From Variovorax flavidus (lineage in GTDB: Bacteria > Pseudomonadota > Gammaproteobacteria > Burkholderiales > Burkholderiaceae_C), in contig NZ_JASZYE010000002.1 of NCBI RefSeq assembly GCF_030317145.1, positions 124,001 through 188,000 of the forward strand: a stretch of DNA of 64,000 bases, written 5' to 3'. The position numbers were made by a program, and so were the translations under genes. The first letter of the stretch is position 1. Each line of letters opens with the position of its first letter. Positions 29,933-38,192 of this stretch are shown here, piece by piece. The notes under the pieces were generated by a model, which did not search any database, was not told the origin of the DNA, and saw only the letters and a list, made by a program, of their open reading frames with translations.

Positions 29933-30574
29933 TCAGGAATCCATTCCGTGCTCGCGCGCGTAGACAAAGATGTCGTAGTCGTTCCTCAGGCCAAGCTTCA
30001 GCATGGCGACGGTCTTCTGGGTGCTCACCGTCTTGATGCTGCGGGCCAACCGCTCGGAGATGGCGGACACCGTCAAGCCGGATGCGAAGAGCCGGAGGAC
30101 CTCGACTTCCCGAAGCGACAACTGGGTGGAGGCACCGTAGTTGATCTTGTTGGGGTTCTCGAAGAGCCCTCTTCGGAATGCGCCGCTGACGTACTGCCGT
30201 CCTACGGAAACTGCGTCGATGGCCATGATGATCTCCGTCATGTCGGAGGTCTTGTCGACGAGGCCGCGGACGCCGATTTCCAGCATGCTGCTGTGGACGC
30301 CGACATTGGCCATCATCGTCAGAACCACGATGGGCACATTCGGGAAGTCGCGCCGAAGGCGCTGAAGCAGGCCGAGACCGTCCGTCACCTCCCCGCCCGG
30401 CATCGAGAAATCCGTGATCAGCAGGTCGGCCGGCGTTTGCTCCAGAACGCTCAATAGCGTGTCCGTGGAGTGGGCTTCGGCCACCACCGCGATGTCGGTC
30501 CTGTCCTTCAGCAACATCCGGACTCCACCGCGAATCAGTGGATGGTCATCAGCAACGACTATGCGCAGTGTCAC
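29933..30574 (-). CDS. RcsB-like LuxR/NarL-family response regulator, paralogue 1
   Basis: A 213-residue regulator (from a GTG start). Receiver: Asp9/Asp10, phospho-acceptor Asp55 (LLITDFSMPGG), and LTM followed by the RGLVDK loop. The output helix-turn-helix reads LSLREVEVLRLFASGLTVSA, then RSIKTVSTQK, a close match to the RcsB subfamily (ITDLSMPG and RSIKTISSQK in E. coli). A GTG at 30574 is chosen because the paralogue at 43741 also begins with GTG-ACx and both then encode 213 residues. A TTG at 30604 is the alternative. It faces the paralogous hybrid kinase tail to tail and is its likely partner. Confidence 0.9.
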   Translation of the reverse strand: MTLRIVVADDHPLIRGGVRMLLKDRTDIAVVAEAHSTDTLLSVLEQTPADLLITDFSMPGGEVTDGLGLLQRLRRDFPNVPIVVLTMMANVGVHSSMLEIGVRGLVDKTSDMTEIIMAIDAVSVGRQYVSGAFRRGLFENPNKINYGASTQLSLREVEVLRLFASGLTVSAISERLARSIKTVSTQKTVAMLKLGLRNDYDIFVYAREHGMDS

Positions 30575-30827
30575 GAGGTTTGGGCCGACGTTGAAAGCCG
30601 GCAATGGTTCTGGAAACGTTGCTGCGCGCTCAATGTGATTCAGTGCGCAGATTCATTCCGCTGATGGACGCCGGGCTCCCGTCACCGACAGCCTACAAGG
30701 CCATCGTATCTCTACAGAGAGAATCGCTCGCCGTAAGGCGACTCACGAAGTGAATACTTTCTTCTGCCGTGAAGAACTACACACCGGCCCGCGGGCTCTG
30801 CAGGTTTCAAGAACCTGTTGGCGCGAA

Positions 30828-31334
30828 TCAGAACGGAATGTCATCGTCCATGTCGTCGAAACCTGACGACGACTTGGCCGGTGCCTGGCGTGGTGCGGGA
30901 GCAGGCGCGCGAGGTGCCGCTGCCGGCGGGCGCGAATAACCGCCGCCGCCTTGCGAGTAGCCGCCGTCATCGTCACCGCCCGATGGGCCGCCCTGACCCT
31001 GGCGGCTGCCGAGCATCTGCATCTGGTCGACGCGGATGTCGGTCGCGTACTTCTCGACGCCGTCCTTGTCCGTGTACTTGCGGGTACGGATCTGGCCTTC
31101 GACGTAGATCTGCGAGCCCTTGCGCAGGTACTGCGCGGCGATTTCGGCGAGGCGGCCATTGAACACGAGGCGGTGCCACTCGGTGGCCTCGCGCATTTCG
31201 CCGCTCTGCTTGTCCTTCCACTTGTCGGTGGTGGCCAGGGTCGCATTGCACACCTGATCGCCGCTCGGGAACGTGCGTGTTTCCGGATCGCGTCCGAGGT
31301 TGCCGACGAGGATGACTTTATTGACCGATGCCAT
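30828..31334 (-). CDS. ssb: Single-stranded DNA-binding protein
   Basis: A 168-residue SSB. The OB-fold begins [20 protein letters not shown] and includes [29 protein letters not shown], standard for bacterial SSB. A Gly/Pro/Ala-rich linker precedes the acidic tip DDDIPF, which recruits repair and replication partners. AGGGG stands eight bases before the ATG. It is followed (30575-30827) by 253 bp without a gene that contain short stem-loops, including TCGCC-GTAA-GGCGA at 30728-30741. No LexA box was recognised nearby. Confidence 0.97.
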   Translation of the reverse strand: MASVNKVILVGNLGRDPETRTFPSGDQVCNATLATTDKWKDKQSGEMREATEWHRLVFNGRLAEIAAQYLRKGSQIYVEGQIRTRKYTDKDGVEKYATDIRVDQMQMLGSRQGQGGPSGGDDDGGYSQGGGGYSRPPAAAPRAPAPAPRQAPAKSSSGFDDMDDDIPF

Positions 31335-31408
31335 ATGCGCTGCCCCTGAGATATCAGAAGTCCAAGAAAACGAAAGATTGAACCAACGAGTCTACCTCGC
31401 CGACCCGG

Positions 31409-32698
31409 TCACCGGCAGGCATTGTGGAGCACGCCCCGGGGCGGTTCGGCATGGGTCAGGGTGTAGAGGCCGACATCCACCCTGCCGGCGCGAAATCCGG
31501 CCTCGCAATAGCAGAGGTAGTACTCCCAGAGCCGCCGGAACGAGGCATCGAAGCCCAGTGCTTCGACCTGCGGCCAGGCCCGCAGGAAGCGGCGCCGCCA
31601 TTCGGCCAGCGTCAGCGCATAGCTCTCGCCGAAGGACAGGTCCCGGACGAGATTCAGCCCCGCGCGCCTGGCCTGCGCCTGCAGGGCGGCAAGCGACGGC
31701 AGCATGCCGCCCGGAAAGATGAAGTGCTGGATGAAATCGGCGTGCCGCCGGTAGTGGTCGAAGTGCTCGTCCGAAATCGTGATCGCCTGGACGACGGCAA
31801 CGCCGCCGGGCCGCAGACGCTGGCGCAGGGTATCGAAGTAGACCGGCCAATAGCGCTCGCCCACGGCTTCGACCATTTCGACGGAAACGATCCGATCGTG
31901 CAGCCCCTCCGCGTCCCGGTAGTCCTGCAATCGAAGGTCTACCCGGCCGGCCGGCACCCGCTCGGATGCGCGCTGCCGCGCATGCGCCAGCTGTTGCGCG
32001 GACAGCGTCAGCGCGGTGACCTGAACGCCCCGACGGCGAGCGAGCGCCAGGGCGAGCGCGCCCCATCCGCAGCCGATCTCCAGCACCGACTCGCCGTCCT
32101 GGAGGCCGAGCAGCTCGACGATGCGCTCCAGCTTGAGCGCCTGGGCTTCCTCCAGGGATTCGTTGCCGCGGGCGTAGAGCGCGCTCGAATAGATCATCTC
32201 CGGATCCAGCCACAGCGCGTAGAAGGCGTTGCCCAGGTCGTAGTGGAACGCGATGTTCCTCCGGCTCCCACGGCGCGAGTTGACATTGCCAAGGTGCATG
32301 AGGCGGCCCAGCCAGCGCGCCGGCCATGAAGTGTCCAGCGCGCGGCCCCAGCCCGGTTCGTTGCGCAAGCCCAGTTCCAGCAGCGCTGCCAGGTCCGGGC
32401 TCGACCAATCCCCGTCGCGATAGGACTCCGCAAAGCCGATGTCTCCGCGCAGCAGCAGGCGCACGAGGGGACGCCAGCGGTGCAGCGTGATGGAGGCGTG
32501 CGGCCCTGCGAGTTCGCCCCGCCCATCGAAACGCCGGCCATCGGGCAATTCGATCGACAGCGCACCGACGCTCAGCCCGCGCAACATGCGCTCGAGCAGT
32601 CGCCGCAAGGGCCACTTGCCCTTCCAAGACAGGAAATCCGAGCGCCGGCGTGGGCTGCCCTGCCGGACATCGCTCGATGGCGACGACGACGCGCTCAT
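31409..32698 (-). CDS. cfa: Cyclopropane-fatty-acyl-phospholipid synthase family methyltransferase
   Basis: A 429-residue SAM-dependent enzyme that adds a methylene bridge to unsaturated acyl chains of phospholipids. Visible motifs: FHYDLGNAFYALWLDPEMIYS, YARGNESLEEAQALKLERI, the SAM-binding GCGWGALAL, and SVEMVEAVGERYWPVYF, all characteristic of CFA synthases. The start at 32698 overlaps the stop of the DUF1365 gene (ATGA). It is last in the FAD oxidoreductase-DUF1365-CFA operon, transcribed from the sigma-E-type promoter at 34894-34923. CFA synthases are part of the RpoE/ChrR singlet-oxygen response in Rhodobacter. Confidence 0.94.
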   Translation of the reverse strand: MSASSSPSSDVRQGSPRRRSDFLSWKGKWPLRRLLERMLRGLSVGALSIELPDGRRFDGRGELAGPHASITLHRWRPLVRLLLRGDIGFAESYRDGDWSSPDLAALLELGLRNEPGWGRALDTSWPARWLGRLMHLGNVNSRRGSRRNIAFHYDLGNAFYALWLDPEMIYSSALYARGNESLEEAQALKLERIVELLGLQDGESVLEIGCGWGALALALARRRGVQVTALTLSAQQLAHARQRASERVPAGRVDLRLQDYRDAEGLHDRIVSVEMVEAVGERYWPVYFDTLRQRLRPGGVAVVQAITISDEHFDHYRRHADFIQHFIFPGGMLPSLAALQAQARRAGLNLVRDLSFGESYALTLAEWRRRFLRAWPQVEALGFDASFRRLWEYYLCYCEAGFRAGRVDVGLYTLTHAEPPRGVLHNACR

Positions 32699-33483
32699 CG
32701 CTCTGTCGGCTCGACGACGGTGACCGCACGCACCGGCGCCAGCGGGCGCCGGTGCAGGGGCGCCCCCTTGACCCAGAGGCGCAGCGCCTCCCAATGAATG
32801 GCGCCCATGACCTTGACCGTGAGAAGTGGATGGGAGAAGAACGCCAGCGCCAGCGTGGCGTCGCTCAATGCGCGCCGGCGGGCGTCGAAGCATGCCGTGA
32901 GCGCCACGCCCGCGGGACCCTCGACGGTCACGCCGATCTGCAGGCCCTCCCGCTCGGCGCTCGGCGGCTCGACGCGAAAGCGGTAGCCCATCTCCATCGC
33001 GAGAAAGGGCGACACATGGAACTGCTTGGCGCAGCGCTGTGTGATGCGTTCGGCATCGCGCCCGGATTCCTCCACGGGGATGAGATAGCCGTGCCGCTCG
33101 CCGAAGGTGTTGTTCACCTCGTAGAGGATGGCCTGCAGGCCGCCGTCCGGGCGATGGCAGAAATAGACGCTGAGCGGGTTGAATGCATAGCCCAGGATGC
33201 GCGGCATGCTCAGCAGGCGAATGGGGCCGCCGACGGCCAGGTGGGCCGTGGCCAGTTGCCGTTCCACATGGGCACGCAGTCCGCAGCCGTCGCCATAGTC
33301 GCGCTCATGCAGGCTGAACAGGTTGAAGCGGTTGACCGAGAACAGCCGAAGGCGCTGCCCGAGTTGCGGGAGTTCGTCCAGATCGATCAGCAGCGAGAAC
33401 ATGCGATAGCGCAGGCGATGGCGTGTCGGCCCGGATCGCTGGTGCATCACGGAGCCTGCATAGAGCGCGCTGTGGCTGCTCAT
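32695..33483 (-). CDS. DUF1365 domain-containing protein
   Basis: A 262-residue protein of the DUF1365 family (start MSSHSALYAGSVMHQRSGPT, then RYRMFSLLIDLDEL and ILGYAFNPLSVYFCHRPDG). The family has no proven enzymatic activity but is almost always encoded between an FAD/NAD oxidoreductase and a CFA-type methyltransferase, as here, with four-base overlaps at both ends. That arrangement implies a role in the same fatty-acid modification. The C-terminal HWEALRLWVKGAPLHRRP motif is also typical. Confidence 0.93.
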   Translation of the reverse strand: MSSHSALYAGSVMHQRSGPTRHRLRYRMFSLLIDLDELPQLGQRLRLFSVNRFNLFSLHERDYGDGCGLRAHVERQLATAHLAVGGPIRLLSMPRILGYAFNPLSVYFCHRPDGGLQAILYEVNNTFGERHGYLIPVEESGRDAERITQRCAKQFHVSPFLAMEMGYRFRVEPPSAEREGLQIGVTVEGPAGVALTACFDARRRALSDATLALAFFSHPLLTVKVMGAIHWEALRLWVKGAPLHRRPLAPVRAVTVVEPTER

Positions 33484-34856
33484 GAGGCCGCCATCTCCGT
33501 TGTCGAATGCAGGCGGATGCGTGCGGACTCGTTCGCGACGGTCCAGGGCCGACGCACGCCACCGAGGGCTTCGGCGACCGCCAGGCCAGCCTGCAATCCA
33601 TCCTCGTGAAAGCCGGAACCGAAATAGGCGCCGCAGAACCACGTCCGGAGCCGCCCCTGCAGCGACCAGAGCTCGCCCTGCGCGCGAATGGCCGCGCCGT
33701 CGAACAGCGGGTGCTCGTAGATCTCCGAATGAAGGAGGTGCCCAGCGCGCGGCTCGTGCGCGGGATTGAGCGACAGGAACAGGGGCGTTTCGCCGGAGAT
33801 CCCCTGCAAACGGTTCATCCAGTAGGTCACGCACAAGGCAGGCGACCCATGGCGGTGGGCCGCGTAGTTCCAGCTCGACCAGACCTCGCGGCGCCTGGGC
33901 ATCAGCGAAGGGTCGCTGTGCAGCAGCGCGCGGTTGCGGCTGTAGCCGAATGCGCCCAGCACACGCGACTCGTCGGCACTGGCGTCGGACAGCAGGCGCA
34001 GCGCCTGGTCGGCATGGGTCGCGATCACGACTTGATCGAAGCGTTCGGGTTCGCAGGCTCCGTCGGTTCGCACCCCGATGCCCTGGGCATGGCGAAGGAC
34101 TTCGACGACGGGGCTGTCCAGCCGGAGACGGTCGCCGAGCACCTCGGTCATGCGCTCGACATACCGGCGGCTCCCGCCCCGGACCGTGCGCCATGCCGGG
34201 CGTCCGGCAAGCCGGAGAAGCTGGTGGTTCTCGCAGAAGCGGACGAAGGCTTCCGTCGGATAGGCACCGATGCGGTCCGCGGAGGTCGACCAGATCGCCG
34301 CCGCCATCGGGTAGAGGTGATCCTCCCGGAACGCACGCCCATAGCCCCGCATCCGGAGATAGTCATCGAGCGGCATCAGGCCCACGACCGCCGCGTCGCC
34401 CGGCGCCTGGCGATAGAAGCGCACGATGTCGCGCAGCATCGACCAGAAACGCGGGCTGCACAGATTGCGACGTTGCGCGAAGAGTGTTCCCAGGCTGCTG
34501 CCGGAATACTCCAGCGCGCCATCGTCCAGGCTGACCGCGAAAGACATCTCGGACGCCTGCGTCTCGACACCCAGGTGGCCGAACAAGGCCGTGAGGTTCG
34601 GGTAGGCCGCCTCGTTGTAGACGATGAAGCCGGTATCGACCGGAACAGGCCCACCTGCGGAAGGCGCGTCCACGGTGTTGCTGTGGCCACCGGGACGGCT
34701 GTCGGCCTCGAAGACCGTCACCCGGTGCCGCTGCGCCAGCAGCCATGCCGCCGACAGACCGGAGATCCCGCTTCCCACCACGGCCACGTCCAGCACGGCG
34801 CCGTCCGGCGCGGAAGCGGGCGGCGGGTGCCGTTGCGGCGCGGCCGCGAAGCTCAT
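33480..34856 (-). CDS. FAD-dependent amine-oxidase-like protein (candidate fatty-acid desaturase, UfaD-like)
   Basis: A 458-residue flavoprotein. The FAD-binding motif VVGSGISGLSAAWLLA sits near residue 27, EADSRPGGHSNT follows, and the C-terminal FAD contact reads CGAYFGSGFHEDGLQAG. Homologues lie with DUF1365 and CFA genes in the RpoE/ChrR regulon, and a related Rhodobacter flavoprotein is implicated in furan fatty acid formation. The start at 34856 is preferred over an upstream in-frame start at 34907: it has GAGG eight bases upstream, and the promoter -10 (34894-34899) would place 34907 outside the transcript. Confidence 0.9.
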   Translation of the reverse strand: MSFAAAPQRHPPPASAPDGAVLDVAVVGSGISGLSAAWLLAQRHRVTVFEADSRPGGHSNTVDAPSAGGPVPVDTGFIVYNEAAYPNLTALFGHLGVETQASEMSFAVSLDDGALEYSGSSLGTLFAQRRNLCSPRFWSMLRDIVRFYRQAPGDAAVVGLMPLDDYLRMRGYGRAFREDHLYPMAAAIWSTSADRIGAYPTEAFVRFCENHQLLRLAGRPAWRTVRGGSRRYVERMTEVLGDRLRLDSPVVEVLRHAQGIGVRTDGACEPERFDQVVIATHADQALRLLSDASADESRVLGAFGYSRNRALLHSDPSLMPRRREVWSSWNYAAHRHGSPALCVTYWMNRLQGISGETPLFLSLNPAHEPRAGHLLHSEIYEHPLFDGAAIRAQGELWSLQGRLRTWFCGAYFGSGFHEDGLQAGLAVAEALGGVRRPWTVANESARIRLHSTTEMAAS

Positions 34857-34893
34857 GGGGTCATCCTCGAAACTCCTTGTGACAGGCTTGGAG

Positions 34894-34923
34894 CTTGTAC
34901 GCAGCAATTGGCCGTCTGGATCA
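34894..34923 (-). promoter_or_regulatory. Sigma-E (ECF11)-type promoter for the FAD oxidoreductase operon
   Basis: On the minus strand TGATCC (34918-34923) is followed after exactly 18 bases by TACAAG (34894-34899). This fits the promoter known for the RpoE/ChrR sigma factor of Rhodobacter sphaeroides (TGATCC, 17-18 bases, TAAGA). The predicted transcript start is near 34887, about 30 bases before the chosen ATG at 34856. It is back to back with the rpoE promoter. Confidence 0.8.
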
Positions 34924-34939
34924 TTTTTTCCGGCCCCCG

Positions 34940-34969
34940 TGATCTAATCCTGCTGGCTCTGCGTAAGAG
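34940..34969 (+). promoter_or_regulatory. Sigma-E (ECF11)-type autoregulatory promoter for rpoE-chrR
   Basis: TGATCT (34940-34945), an 18-base spacer and TAAGAG (34964-34969). It is arranged divergently from the promoter at 34894-34923, only 16 bases away. The transcript would start near 34976, which rules out the ATG at 34974 as the translation start and supports the one at 35010. Confidence 0.8.
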
Positions 34970-35009
34970 CAGCATGAACACCGTCCGACCGTCATCGGGA
35001 GTGCCCGCG

Positions 35010-35633
35010 ATGCAGATGCGGCCGCGATCGCCCTACCTGTCGGTTGTGACACCCCACCAGGGCCGGGGAGCGATGCCGACCATCGAGGAACTGAACGCGC
35101 TTGCCAGGGCTGTGGCGCTCCACGCCGACCGGGAAGCGTTCGCGGCTCTGTTCAAGCATTTCGCGCCGCGCGTGAAGTCGTACCTGATGCGATCGGGCAC
35201 CGCCGAAGGACTGGCCGAGGAACTCACCCAGGAAGCGATGGTGAGCGTCTGGCGCAAGGCGGCAATGTTCGATCCCGACCGGGCCAGCGTCTCCACCTGG
35301 ATATTCACCATCGCGCGCAACCTTCGCGTCGACCACTTCAGGCATCAGGGCCAGGGGCTGGTCGACGGGGACGATCTGGATTGCGACGCCATGGCCAGCG
35401 ACCTGCCGTCGCCCGAGGAGCAGGCCGACATGAAGCAGCGCGAAATCGGCGTGCGCAACGCGCTGCGGCACCTGCCCGAAGAGCAGGCCCAGGTGCTTCG
35501 CCTTTCTTTCTTCGAAGAGCAGCCCCATGCCCGGATCGCAAGCGAACTGGGCATTCCTCTCGGCACCGTCAAGTCGCGGGTGCGCCTTGCCGTGAATCAT
35601 TTGCGTCGCTTGCTCGACCAATTCGAACCATGA
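35010..35633 (+). CDS. rpoE: ECF RNA polymerase sigma factor, RpoE/ChrR (ECF11) type
   Basis: A 207-residue sigma factor. Region 2 spans AFAALFKHFAPRVKSYLMRSG to STWIFTIARNLRVDHFRHQ; region 4 spans LRHLPEEQAQVLRLSFFEEQ to GIPLGTVKSRVRLAVNHLRRLL. The FAPRVKSYLMRSG stretch is typical of the group controlled by ChrR, which responds to singlet oxygen and organic peroxides. GGGAG lies eight bases upstream of the ATG at 35010; the conserved fold begins about 25 residues later, so 35073 is an alternative start. It overlaps chrR by ATGA and has a matching promoter of its own, implying autoregulation. Confidence 0.94.
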   Translation: MQMRPRSPYLSVVTPHQGRGAMPTIEELNALARAVALHADREAFAALFKHFAPRVKSYLMRSGTAEGLAEELTQEAMVSVWRKAAMFDPDRASVSTWIFTIARNLRVDHFRHQGQGLVDGDDLDCDAMASDLPSPEEQADMKQREIGVRNALRHLPEEQAQVLRLSFFEEQPHARIASELGIPLGTVKSRVRLAVNHLRRLLDQFEP

Positions 35634-36286
35634 TCCTCCACCATCCCGCCGAAGATCTCCTGCTTGCATTTGCAGCAGGCCGGCTTTCCAACGGTCATTC
35701 GCTGGTCGTGGCCAGCCACGTCGAGGGTTGCGCGCATTGCCGCGAGCGCGTGCGCCTTTTCGAAGCCATGGGCGGCGCCATGCTGGAAGAGCTGGCGCCG
35801 GAAGTGCTCGAGTCGCAGGCATTGGCGAAGACCTTGGCCGCGATCGATGCACCAGCCTCTGCCGTGACGCGGCCGCGTGCCGGCTCCGCCATGCGCGCCG
35901 AATTGCCCGACGGACTTCCGTGGCCGCATGCACTCCAGGGCTGCGCATCCACGCGCTGGCGCTGGCTCGGGCCCGGAATGCGCTGGAGCCGTGTCACGCT
36001 GCCTGGCGACGACGCGGCCAACGTGTTCCTGCTTCGCATCGGCGCGGGCAAGATGCTGCCGCAGCACACGCACAGCGACTCCGAACTCACCCAGGTTCTC
36101 TACGGAACCTTCCACGACGGCCGCGCCTTGTTCGGGCCAGGCGATTTCGATGAGACGGACGGCAGCATCCGGCATCAGCCTACCGTGGAGGCGGCGGGGG
36201 AGTGCATCTGCCTGGCATCGGTCCAGGGCAAGGTGCTGTTCGATGGCGCGGTGGCGCGAGTGCTCGGAGCGCTCGTCGGCATGTAG
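35630..36286 (+). CDS. chrR: ChrR-type zinc anti-sigma factor with C-terminal cupin domain
   Basis: A 218-residue anti-sigma factor. The N-terminal zinc-binding domain has His5, His30, Cys34 and Cys37 (SHVEGCAHC), one position shifted from the Rhodobacter ChrR ligands. The C-terminal cupin-like domain contains the metal-ligand cluster HTHSDSELTQVLYGTFHDG. In Rhodobacter the N-terminal domain holds the sigma factor inactive and the cupin is needed for release upon singlet oxygen. The ATG overlaps the sigma factor stop. The gene ends 17 bp from the convergent DUF1295 gene. Confidence 0.94.
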   Translation: MILHHPAEDLLLAFAAGRLSNGHSLVVASHVEGCAHCRERVRLFEAMGGAMLEELAPEVLESQALAKTLAAIDAPASAVTRPRAGSAMRAELPDGLPWPHALQGCASTRWRWLGPGMRWSRVTLPGDDAANVFLLRIGAGKMLPQHTHSDSELTQVLYGTFHDGRALFGPGDFDETDGSIRHQPTVEAAGECICLASVQGKVLFDGAVARVLGALVGM

Positions 36287-36303
36287 AGCGCGCGAACGCG
36301 CCT

Positions 36304-37107
36304 TCATCGCGCTGCGTTGCGTGGCGGACCGGGAATGAAGGCGTTGGTCCGCGCGACGTAGTCCCTGTAGCCGGGCCGGCGTTCGGCGATGTCCTTTTCG
36401 AGCAGGCGCACGCCGGACACCTTCAGCAGGAGCACGGTCATCAACACCGGGGACACCACGCTCCAGGCGCCGCTCCATCCGGCTGCAGAAACGGCCATGA
36501 GCCACAGTCCCCACCAGACGCAGCACTCGCCGAAATAGTTGGGGTGCCGGGTGAAGCGCCACAGGCCCCGGTCCATCACCTTGCCGCGGTGCGAAGGGTT
36601 CGCTTGAAAGCGCGTCATCTGCGCATCGGCGACGGTCTCGAAGACGATCCCGAAGGCGGCCAGCGCAAATCCCGCTGCATCGAGCCAGCCCGCCGAACCG
36701 CTTGCCTGCATGCCCGCCAGCAATGGCGCCGACACGATCCACGCCAGCAACGCCTGCAAGCCAAAGACGAGATAGACGCTCTTCCATGCGAAGCCAGGCT
36801 CGTTGCGTTCGCGGATCTCCCGGTATCGCCGATCTTCACCGTGGCCCCAATGGCGCCACGTGATGAAGAGGCTCAGGCGCAATGCCCACACGAGTACCAG
36901 CGTGAGCATCCAGAGGCCGCGCCGTCCCGGCGCGGGAAGCAGTACGAAGTACACGAGCCCGGCGGCGGCGATGAAGATCGACCAGATGCGGTCCACCAGG
37001 CTCGCATCGCGGCGCGCGAGGCTCGCCAGCCATGCCAGGCCGGCCAATGCGAGCGCCACGCCCAGGCCCGCCAGCGCGATGCCGGGTTCCGATGCAAGCC
37101 CTGTCAT
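36304..37107 (-). CDS. DUF1295 membrane protein (steroid 5-alpha-reductase-like)
   Basis: A 267-residue integral membrane protein with about six to seven hydrophobic segments and the family hallmark GLWRFTRHPNYFGECCVWWGLWL near the C-terminal half, plus DRIWSIFIAAAGLVYF and LFITWRHWGHGEDRRY. DUF1295 proteins resemble isoprenylcysteine methyltransferase and steroid reductase folds, which act on lipid-like substrates. It overlaps the UfaM-like gene by ATGA, so the pair is one operon. Members of this family occur in the ChrR regulon of other bacteria; an NAD(P)H-dependent lipid reductase is the best guess. Confidence 0.92.
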   Translation of the reverse strand: MTGLASEPGIALAGLGVALALAGLAWLASLARRDASLVDRIWSIFIAAAGLVYFVLLPAPGRRGLWMLTLVLVWALRLSLFITWRHWGHGEDRRYREIRERNEPGFAWKSVYLVFGLQALLAWIVSAPLLAGMQASGSAGWLDAAGFALAAFGIVFETVADAQMTRFQANPSHRGKVMDRGLWRFTRHPNYFGECCVWWGLWLMAVSAAGWSGAWSVVSPVLMTVLLLKVSGVRLLEKDIAERRPGYRDYVARTNAFIPGPPRNAAR

Positions 37108-38147
37108 CCGCGCTTCTCGAACAGGTAGTGGCCGACCCACCATTGCTGCCCCGCCTCGTAGCCGAACAGTTCGGACACCGACATGAAGAACAGGCGCCAC
37201 CGCATCCACCACAGCCCGGCTTCATCGCCGTAGATGCTGCTGAACAGGGGCCACAGTTCGCTCCGGCGCTCGTCCATCTGGTGAAGCCAGGCTTCGGCGG
37301 TGCGTTGGTAGTGCGTACCGTCCCAGCGCCAGCGCCTTGCCAGGCGGAGGTCATCCTGGAAATGCAGGGCGAGGTCGTCGCTCGGCATCATGCCGCCCGA
37401 GAAAAAGTGCCTGCTCATCCAGTCGCTCGCGTCGCGCTCGACGAACAGGTAGGGCGCCTCGCGGTGCGCGAAGACATGCATGAAGAAGCGTCCGTGCGGC
37501 CGCAGCCATTTCGCCACGTGGGCGAAGGCGCGCGGCCAGTTGCGCAGATGCTCGAACATCTCGATCGACACGACCCGGTCGAATCGCTCCGCGGTGTCGA
37601 AGTCGTTGAAGTCGCACGTGATCACGCAGATGTTGCAGAGGCCGCGCTCGATCGCCTGCGTCTCGATGTACTCGCGCTGCGCGTGCGAGTTCGAGACGGC
37701 GGTGATGAGACTGAGCGGGTATCGCTCCGCCATCCACAGGGTGAGCGAGCCCCAGCCGCAACCCAGTTCCAGCACCTGCTGGCCATCGACCAGCCCGGCG
37801 CGCTCGCAGGTGATGGCGAGGGCCGCTGCTTCGGCGTCCGACAGCGTCTCGACGCCCTCGGGCCAGTAGCTGCTGCTGTACTTGCGATGCCGGCCGAGCA
37901 CGCCGCCGAAGAAGCCGGCGGGCAGTTCGTAGTGCTGTTCGTTCGCCTTTTCGGGCAGCAACGCCAGTTTGGCGGAGCGGATTTCGTCCGCGAACGCCTG
38001 GGTCAGCTCCGCGGTCGCCGCCGCGTCCCCGCTGTGCAGTTCCGCGAGGCGCGCCTTCAGCAACCGGCGGATGCCCAGCCGGACCACCCGGTCGGGAACC
38101 ATGCCCTGCTCGACCCAATGGATCGCCATGGCTGCGTCTTGCGGCAT
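37104..38147 (-). CDS. SAM-dependent fatty-acyl methyltransferase (UfaM-like, CFA synthase superfamily)
   Basis: A 347-residue methyltransferase related to but distinct from the CFA synthase at 31409. It has FFGGVLGRHRKYSSSYWPEGVETL, the SAM site ELGCGWGSLTLWMAERYP, SIEMFEHLRNW and the C-terminal FGYEAGQQWWVGHYLF. It matches the methyltransferase subgroup that includes UfaM, the furan-fatty-acid methylase of Rhodobacter. Two ATGs six bases apart are possible; 38147 is favoured because GGAG lies six bases upstream. Its sigma-E-type promoter is at 38193-38222. Confidence 0.9.
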   Translation of the reverse strand: MPQDAAMAIHWVEQGMVPDRVVRLGIRRLLKARLAELHSGDAAATAELTQAFADEIRSAKLALLPEKANEQHYELPAGFFGGVLGRHRKYSSSYWPEGVETLSDAEAAALAITCERAGLVDGQQVLELGCGWGSLTLWMAERYPLSLITAVSNSHAQREYIETQAIERGLCNICVITCDFNDFDTAERFDRVVSIEMFEHLRNWPRAFAHVAKWLRPHGRFFMHVFAHREAPYLFVERDASDWMSRHFFSGGMMPSDDLALHFQDDLRLARRWRWDGTHYQRTAEAWLHQMDERRSELWPLFSSIYGDEAGLWWMRWRLFFMSVSELFGYEAGQQWWVGHYLFEKRG

Positions 38148-38167
38148 GCGCATCTCCGTGTCGGTGA

Positions 38168-38183
38168 CACACGAAAGCGTGTG
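38168..38183 (-). other. Stem-loop at the 5' end of the ufaM-like transcript
   Basis: CACACG-AAAG-CGTGTG, a perfect 6-bp stem with a four-base loop, starting about three bases after the predicted transcription start (near 38186). It could stabilise the mRNA or affect ribosome access; the ribosome site is about 15 bases further on. Confidence 0.5.
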
Positions 38184-38192
38184 CCGGCAGGA

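Noticed and set aside
34974..35009. ATG at 34974 as the sigma factor start
   Set aside because: It falls at or before the predicted transcription start (near 34976) and lacks a ribosome site, while 35010 has GGGAG at eight bases.
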